Shown here one piece after another: positions 59,348 through 64,000 of a DNA stretch of 64,000 nucleotides. Origin of the DNA: Paenibacillus sp. MAHUQ-63 (lineage in GTDB: Bacteria; Bacillota; Bacilli; Paenibacillales; NBRC-103111). Within the stretch, counting starts at the first letter, position 1, and every line of letters begins with the position of its first letter. The position numbers and the translations under genes were made by a program. The stretch is taken from assembly GCF_028765165.1 (NCBI RefSeq), contig NZ_JARADB010000008.1:62001-126000 (forward strand). Reading direction: 5' to 3'. A model generated the notes under the pieces. It was not told the origin of the DNA. It searched no databases and saw only the letters and a list, made by a program, of their open reading frames with translations.

Positions 59348-61787
59348 TGAAACGCTGTTTTATAACGAAACTATCTATTATATGAAAATGCCGGAGAGCT
59401 GGAGAAACTTCTTTAATAGAGAGCGTACAGATCGCTTTAAGCTTGCATTTAAAGTAGAACCTCTAGGAAAGAAGCTTAAAAGTATTTTTCCTGAAATCGT
59501 AAGCGTATGTTCAAACAACAAGGTGTTGCTCGATGATCAGCCTTGGCTAGTTTCCACAAAACCTATTCATTCATCGTATATAAAACATTTGACGCTTGGA
59601 TGGCTAGCACATTTAAAGGATTATTCGATTCCTGATTTACCGCAAGACGTAAGAGATTCGGAGCTTGTTTGGGCTTCTTCTACGTTTGGTGATGTTCACG
59701 AATTCGTTGATAACTACCAGTGGGTTCCCGGCATGGCAGCAGTCAAGTTCTGCCAGGAATCAAAGTTTCTTGATTTAGGTAATGAGCTACGTGAAGAGCT
59801 GAAATTCTATCATGTTATCTTTAATGATAAACACGAATGCATTTCTAATCCGATTCGAAAATCTCTTCGTCATGATCCATTTTCTTATGTCATTCGATTT
59901 GCATTGAAGACTCGTGGGGGAGATGCTGATCGAGCCATACTAACGGTTTCCTTGGGGACAAGAAGGTATTTGAGCGATGTACAAATCAAAGAAGGCAAGT
60001 GCTACATGAGGTCTGGGCATTCCTGTTCGGTTTTGGTATCTGTTCAAAATCCATATGTTACGAGCTTAGATCGTTCATTTTCCCAATTGAAATTTGAAAG
60101 ACGTCCTCGAAACTCTTCATATACATCATGGGAGAGCGCATTAGACGAATTGTATTGGGATGTGCTGAATGGGGAGTCTTTCGAGGCAGATTCGTTGCTT
60201 GTGAATCCCAAGGTCTATTCCGATGGGGATGGAGAAATCACGGCTTATGTCGTGAACAACAATCTATTTACTGGAAATAGTGTGAAAGCGGGAATCGGCC
60301 TTCCAGAGAAAAGCGGTTTGTATAACTTGGCCAAAGGGTTCTTAACGGATTATGGTGCAAGAGAACTTCAACTTATTCCTGATATTTCTCTTAGAGGTAT
60401 GAATGACAATCGCTTTCCAATCGTTGTTCCTAAGAATGAGCGAATAACTATCGAGATTTATAGTTCTCCCGAGATGTTTGAAGCAGTAAAAAAGGAACTA
60501 TCTACAGCGCAAAAGTCAATTGATAACGTAACTATTCTTGAGGAGATTTCTGACTCCGTCTTTAGATTAAATTCGGATAAAGAATTCATTATTGAACTTG
60601 TCCATTGTAATTCAGACATCATAACATCGGAACTAGAGATTGATAGATATAAGGATAACTCGATCGCTCAAGAAAAACGCATTAATCAAATTGTGAAGCA
60701 ACTTTCCAAAGTTGAATCACCGAGCCACTCGGTATTAGCTCTTATAGAAATAGAAGAAAAGGGTAAATGGAGAGATGGAGCCGATCCAAAGAAAGCTATC
60801 CGAGAAGGATTGAAGATGACAGGGCGACTATCGCAATTTATTCACCCACTAACAGGTGATGAGAAAGGAGATTTATCCCGCATTCTGAATGCTGTAGTAG
60901 ACCTTTTCAACGATTATGGTCTATTTAGTGATAACGTCAATAAGGTCAATGCGTCTGGCACGTTGTTATCTGTATCTGTCATAAAAGCTGGAAGTAAATA
61001 TTTACCTGCCATTTCAAGATTAGACGGTACGGATCTCAGTGTTAAGCTGTTAGGTAATGATAGGTGGATGACTTTGTCAGAAGCGGCACTGAAAATGGAT
61101 GAATCTAAATTTCTTGTTAATCCTCGAAGAGAAAATAAAAGCAGCGAAGTGTTTAAAGCATTTATTACAGCTGAGATTCACAGTGAACTAGAACGAAGTT
61201 CGGGGCAAGTCATTGTGCTTATCAACGCTAAATTAAGAAACGGTTGGTTGGGGGCTATCGGTAATTCAAAAATACAATGCGATCGTGTTCCTTATCTTAA
61301 TGAGAGCTTGGCCAATGAGACACGATTAAGGTTCATCCGCATTAACGCGACGGATGACATTCCTCAATATCGAATCATTATTGATGATGAGATGAACAGG
61401 TTTACTAAAGCATTAGGAGTTTTTAAGGACCCTGTAGGTATTTATTACGGTGTGGGCGGAAGACCAAATGCATGGAAAGGAATCGCTAACGATGCAACCA
61501 AGTTTTCATCGCCATCCAAATTATTGCTCCAACAACGGGCTGTGGAATACATTCCGTTAGGAGCAGAGAATGAAAGCGAGTCGGATGAACTTGCTCTTCT
61601 AGCGGATCATCTAAGACGATTAGGGTTGACTTATGATAAGCACACCATTTTTCCGTATACGATGCGTGTACTGAGCTCATTATCGAAATATATTACCGGT
61701 AATAAAGAAGATTTTGACTACGACGCTGAGTTTGACGAAGAAGTGGAAGTTGTGTCAGAGGAAGATTTGATAGAGGTGAAAATGTGA
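59313..61787 (+). CDS. pPIWI-RE family Argonaute-like protein
   Basis: This 824-residue protein starts at ATG 59313 with GGAGGG at 8-nt spacing, inside the helicase gene. The N-terminal region is of the island-specific X type (ALEIDETLFYNETIYYMKMPE). A MID-like region follows in the middle. The C-terminal RNase H-fold PIWI-like domain includes GQVIVLINAKLR, LRFIRINATDDIPQY with the family Arg, and VGIYYGVGGRPNAWK. AVEYIPLGAEN then leads into an acidic helix with conserved Glu (ELALLADHLRRLGLTYDKHT). The family lacks standard PAZ and N domains and is predicted to bind guide or R-loop nucleic acid. It is the third gene of the canonical order nuclease, helicase, pPIWI-RE and overlaps the next gene by 4 nt. 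Confidence 0.82.
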   Translation: MKKMELFALEIDETLFYNETIYYMKMPESWRNFFNRERTDRFKLAFKVEPLGKKLKSIFPEIVSVCSNNKVLLDDQPWLVSTKPIHSSYIKHLTLGWLAHLKDYSIPDLPQDVRDSELVWASSTFGDVHEFVDNYQWVPGMAAVKFCQESKFLDLGNELREELKFYHVIFNDKHECISNPIRKSLRHDPFSYVIRFALKTRGGDADRAILTVSLGTRRYLSDVQIKEGKCYMRSGHSCSVLVSVQNPYVTSLDRSFSQLKFERRPRNSSYTSWESALDELYWDVLNGESFEADSLLVNPKVYSDGDGEITAYVVNNNLFTGNSVKAGIGLPEKSGLYNLAKGFLTDYGARELQLIPDISLRGMNDNRFPIVVPKNERITIEIYSSPEMFEAVKKELSTAQKSIDNVTILEEISDSVFRLNSDKEFIIELVHCNSDIITSELEIDRYKDNSIAQEKRINQIVKQLSKVESPSHSVLALIEIEEKGKWRDGADPKKAIREGLKMTGRLSQFIHPLTGDEKGDLSRILNAVVDLFNDYGLFSDNVNKVNASGTLLSVSVIKAGSKYLPAISRLDGTDLSVKLLGNDRWMTLSEAALKMDESKFLVNPRRENKSSEVFKAFITAEIHSELERSSGQVIVLINAKLRNGWLGAIGNSKIQCDRVPYLNESLANETRLRFIRINATDDIPQYRIIIDDEMNRFTKALGVFKDPVGIYYGVGGRPNAWKGIANDATKFSSPSKLLLQQRAVEYIPLGAENESESDELALLADHLRRLGLTYDKHTIFPYTMRVLSSLSKYITGNKEDFDYDAEFDEEVEVVSEEDLIEVKM

Positions 61788-62743
61788 CCGCATTAATTAA
61801 AGGCTTTAAAGACGGCGACGAGTTTGTCGGTTTTTACCTGATAAAAGAAATAGAAGCGAAGCAGACAAATAGTTCGGTGAAAAAAGATTATTTGGACCTT
61901 GTGCTTGCTGATTCCAGCGGACATATTTCAGCCAAGTTTTGGAATGCAAGCAAAACCGATATTGAAACATTCTTTCCTATGTGTCTTGTCAAGGTACAGG
62001 GTGTAGTTCAAGTATATCGTGATAAATTACAAGATAAAGTGCTCCGAATTCGGAAAACAGTGGAGCAGAACGGGGTATCCATTACTAATTTTATCCGTTC
62101 TGCTCCTATAGGAGCAGAGGAACTTCTCCCGGTCATTCATCAAGCTGTCAGTAGCATAACAAATAACGATATTCGAGCGATTGTTACTTTTTGTTTTGAG
62201 AAAGTTAAAGACACAATACAGTCCGCGCCCGCGGCCAAATCCCATCATCATGCTTATTTCGGTGGTTTGGCTTACCATATTGTTCGAATGCTTGAATTAG
62301 GTGAATTTATTTGCCGGCAACGGCCGTTTCTCAATTCGGATTTGATTAAGGCAGGCATAATCTTGCACGATATAGCAAAACCAGCAGAAATGATTTCGGA
62401 ATACGGTATAGTCATTGATTACGGTAACCAGGGCAAATTGGTAGGACATATCAGTATGGCTACCAATTGGATTACAGAAGCTGCAATAAAACTTGGCATC
62501 GATTTAGAGTCGAATGTCATAATGGCACTATAACATTTGATTCTGTCTCATCATAATTTGGGTGAATGGGTGAGCCCAATTCAACCGCAATTACCGGAAG
62601 CTGTGGCTCTTCACTATATCGATGCGATGGATGCTAAACTGCAGATGGTAGAGGACATGCTTCAAACAACTGCGGATAACGAAGAATGGACATCGGTTAT
62701 TCGTGGTTTGGAAAATAAAGCAATTTATAGGTTGAAAATATGA
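61784..62743 (+). pseudogene. YhaM-like OB-fold plus HD protein, interrupted by one in-frame stop
   Basis: GTG 61784 overlaps the stop of the PIWI-like gene (GTGA). The 319-codon reading contains an OB-fold (FKDGDEFVGFYLIKEI...LDLVLADSSGHISAKFWNA) and an HD domain (KSHHHAYFGGLAYHIVRML near 152, ILHDIAKP near 193). After VIMAL a TAA at 62,531 interrupts it. The same frame then continues HLILSHHNLGEW...ALHYIDAMDAKLQMV, the expected remainder. YhaM-family proteins read MALQH-like here, so one CAA-to-TAA change explains it. The total length equals YhaM (about 314). Its coupling to pPIWI-RE suggests a nuclease or phosphohydrolase accessory that is now truncated, unless the stop is a sequencing error or is reinitiated at TTG 62,537. 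Confidence 0.85.
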
Positions 62744-62764
62744 TTTTGCCTGGAGGGTAAAACA

Positions 62765-62983
62765 ATGATTTGGGTAAACGTTCATTTCCCCGATAAGCTG
62801 TGTACAGCTCATAAACCTACTTGTGGCCATATTCTTCAAGAGGAAACGAGCCTAAAAGGAATTCGAGAAATCAGAGGCGATGGTGGCTGGTATGATTTCA
62901 CGATCGTTGATGAGGCATTTTTATGGTCGAAAAATAACTATCCACATTATGAATTTAAGAAATGTGGCAAGTGCAAGCCATAA
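62765..62983 (+). CDS. Small hypothetical protein with CxxC pair (72 aa)
   Basis: ATG 62765 has GGAGGG at 6-nt spacing. The 72 residues (MIWVNVHFPDKLCTAHKPTC...) contain four cysteines: two near the start and a C-terminal CGKC. This could bind zinc. It follows the HD gene by 21 nt and may belong to the same transcript. The family is unknown. Confidence 0.6.
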   Translation: MIWVNVHFPDKLCTAHKPTCGHILQEETSLKGIREIRGDGGWYDFTIVDEAFLWSKNNYPHYEFKKCGKCKP

Positions 62984-63011
62984 ACAACAGTATGACGAAA
63001 GGAGACGGGAA

Positions 63012-63194
63012 ATGGCAAAAGATTTGGATTTTGGATAGCGGAAAAGGGGCTCCAAGTTGAAGCGTTAAAGGTGATCTCAAATTCTACACGAGTTTGTCAT
63101 GTAGCGAGAGAAAAAGCCAAATCATTACTTCAATGAGCGTAATAAAATCCAAGATGTATTTTGGAAGGTATATGCTGTTCTTGGGCGAAATTAA
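63012..63194 (+). pseudogene. Relic of a ~60-codon gene
   Basis: AAAGGAG precedes ATG 63012 (MAKDLDFG, then stop). Shifted frames continue WIAEKGLQVEALKVISNSTRV and then PNHYFNERNKIQDVFWKVYAVLGRN with a stop at 63,194. Two small frame changes reconstruct one short protein. No family is known. Confidence 0.5.
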
Positions 63195-63240
63195 GGATTG
63201 ATTGAAGCGGAGAAAAGAGATAATTTGGGAGGTTAATGAA

Positions 63241-64000
63241 ATGGCACAACATCTTTCAATCCGTATTCCGTGGAAAGATAACGGCTATCACGGGTTGGTT
63301 TGCGATAAACCTTGTTATAACAATGCTTGTCTAAGATTGAAGAATATTGCCGACAGCCGCGACGACGAATTTGAAACAAAGCTTGCTGGACTTCCAATTG
63401 CCGGGCATGAACAAGTCATTCCCTGCGTTTCCGAAGGCAGTGTTTTTATGTCAGAAAACACGCATTCTAGAACATCAATTCACCCATATAAAGAATCTAA
63501 CTCTTCCACACACGGACATTTTCGTGACACGGAGTTGGTCTTTCACCCATACTCTTTACCGGCTCGTCCATTCGCCTGGACGATGCTTCGCAAAGGGAAC
63601 GATAAGAACGACGAGAATATTCAGCGTTTGGCAGAAAGACACAACATTGATTATGATCTCAAGAGAGAACCCAATTTACCTTTCACGACCAACTGGGTAC
63701 AGGACGCCGTCAATCAAAGGGCGATTTTTAAATCCTTTTACCAGGACGTGATCCCAGACAAATCACTGGTGGTCGTCTATGCGAAACAAGTTCCTTTCAT
63801 TGATGATGCCAAACGCGTCGTGATGGGCATCGGGTTTGTGAATTCCGTTACCGAGCCGCCAGAGCACAATCATACTGAGGATGGCAATCTACGTTCAATT
63901 CTTTGGGAAACGATGATTGGGCACTCCATACGCAATGATCGCAGGAATGGTTTCCTTTTTCCCTATCGCGAGATGATGGAATACGCCATAACCCATCCCG
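63241..64000 (+). CDS. N-terminal part of a large unidentified protein, open at the window edge
   Basis: ATG 63241 has GGGAGG at 7-8-nt spacing, and the frame is open for 253 codons to the end of the window. It begins MAQHLSIRIPWKDNGYHGLV and carries several early cysteines (VCDKPCYNNAC). It then has PFAWTMLRKGNDKNDENIQRLAERHN, AVNQRAIFKSFYQDV and VVVYAKQVPFIDDAKRVVMGIGFV. The opening resembles N-termini of large helicase-type defence proteins I have seen, but no ATPase motif has appeared by the edge, so I do not name it. Confidence 0.75.
   Translation, partial: MAQHLSIRIPWKDNGYHGLVCDKPCYNNACLRLKNIADSRDDEFETKLAGLPIAGHEQVIPCVSEGSVFMSENTHSRTSIHPYKESNSSTHGHFRDTELVFHPYSLPARPFAWTMLRKGNDKNDENIQRLAERHNIDYDLKREPNLPFTTNWVQDAVNQRAIFKSFYQDVIPDKSLVVVYAKQVPFIDDAKRVVMGIGFVNSVTEPPEHNHTEDGNLRSILWETMIGHSIRNDRRNGFLFPYREMMEYAITHP

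Noticed and set aside
1..64000. CRISPR array
   Set aside because: No regularly spaced identical repeats of 24-40 nt were seen; the only multi-copy element found has four dispersed copies.

Overview
The window looks like chromosome from a spore-forming Gram-positive of the Paenibacillaceae type. This is inferred from a very large S-layer-homology (SLH) surface protein, a YerC/TrpR-like regulator, the DgkB-RlmCD gene pair in the order known from Bacillus, an RsfA-like regulator, and strong GGAGG-type ribosome binding sites with frequent TTG/GTG starts. I found no rRNA, tRNA or CRISPR array.

Region 1 (1-11,572) is core, GC-richer DNA. It holds a HupE/UreJ-type membrane protein, an exported metallophosphoesterase with two lamin-tail domains and three SLH repeats, a glycine-rich basic protein on the minus strand, YerC, a CbiX-type chelatase, diacylglycerol kinase DgkB and the 23S rRNA methyltransferase RlmCD.

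Region 2 (11,573-33,658) begins exactly behind the rlmCD stop, where composition turns AT-rich and mobile genes appear. In order it holds a relic integrase 3' end, a retropepsin-like protease pair, a complete phage/ICE-type integrase, and three back-to-back tyrosine recombinases (a recombinase trio). These are followed by small DNA-binding proteins, a zeta-toxin-like kinase with a small partner, a WYL-domain regulator, a truncated VWA protein, a DUF4230 membrane protein, an AddB/AddA-like nuclease-helicase pair, a decayed IS110-family element and about 1 kb of gene debris.

Region 3 (33,659-64,000) is a dense defence island read entirely on the plus strand. It has three layers. (i) A four-gene cassette: SNF2 helicase, giant N6-adenine methylase, 2,115-residue DUF1998 helicase with an extra nuclease-like C-terminus, and a UvrD helicase fused to a RelE/ParE-like domain. 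It resembles DISARM and Druantia but matches neither cleanly. (ii) A McrB/McrC-like restriction pair, preceded by two frameshifted small genes. (iii) A pPIWI-RE three-gene island (zinc-ribbon nuclease, DinG-like helicase, PIWI-like protein), translationally coupled to a fourth gene encoding an OB-fold plus HD protein of the YhaM type that carries one in-frame stop codon. A large unfinished ORF runs off the right edge.

The main unexplained signal is a ~47-nt element that can be aligned without gaps at four places (22,413; 25,302; 50,250; 55,091). Each copy has a LexA-like GAAC-N4-RTTY half-site pair, then TGACA, then exactly 22 nt to a TATAAT-like hexamer, and each stands in front of a separate accessory unit. 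This suggests that several defence modules share one regulator, possibly LexA or the WYL protein encoded at 21,411.
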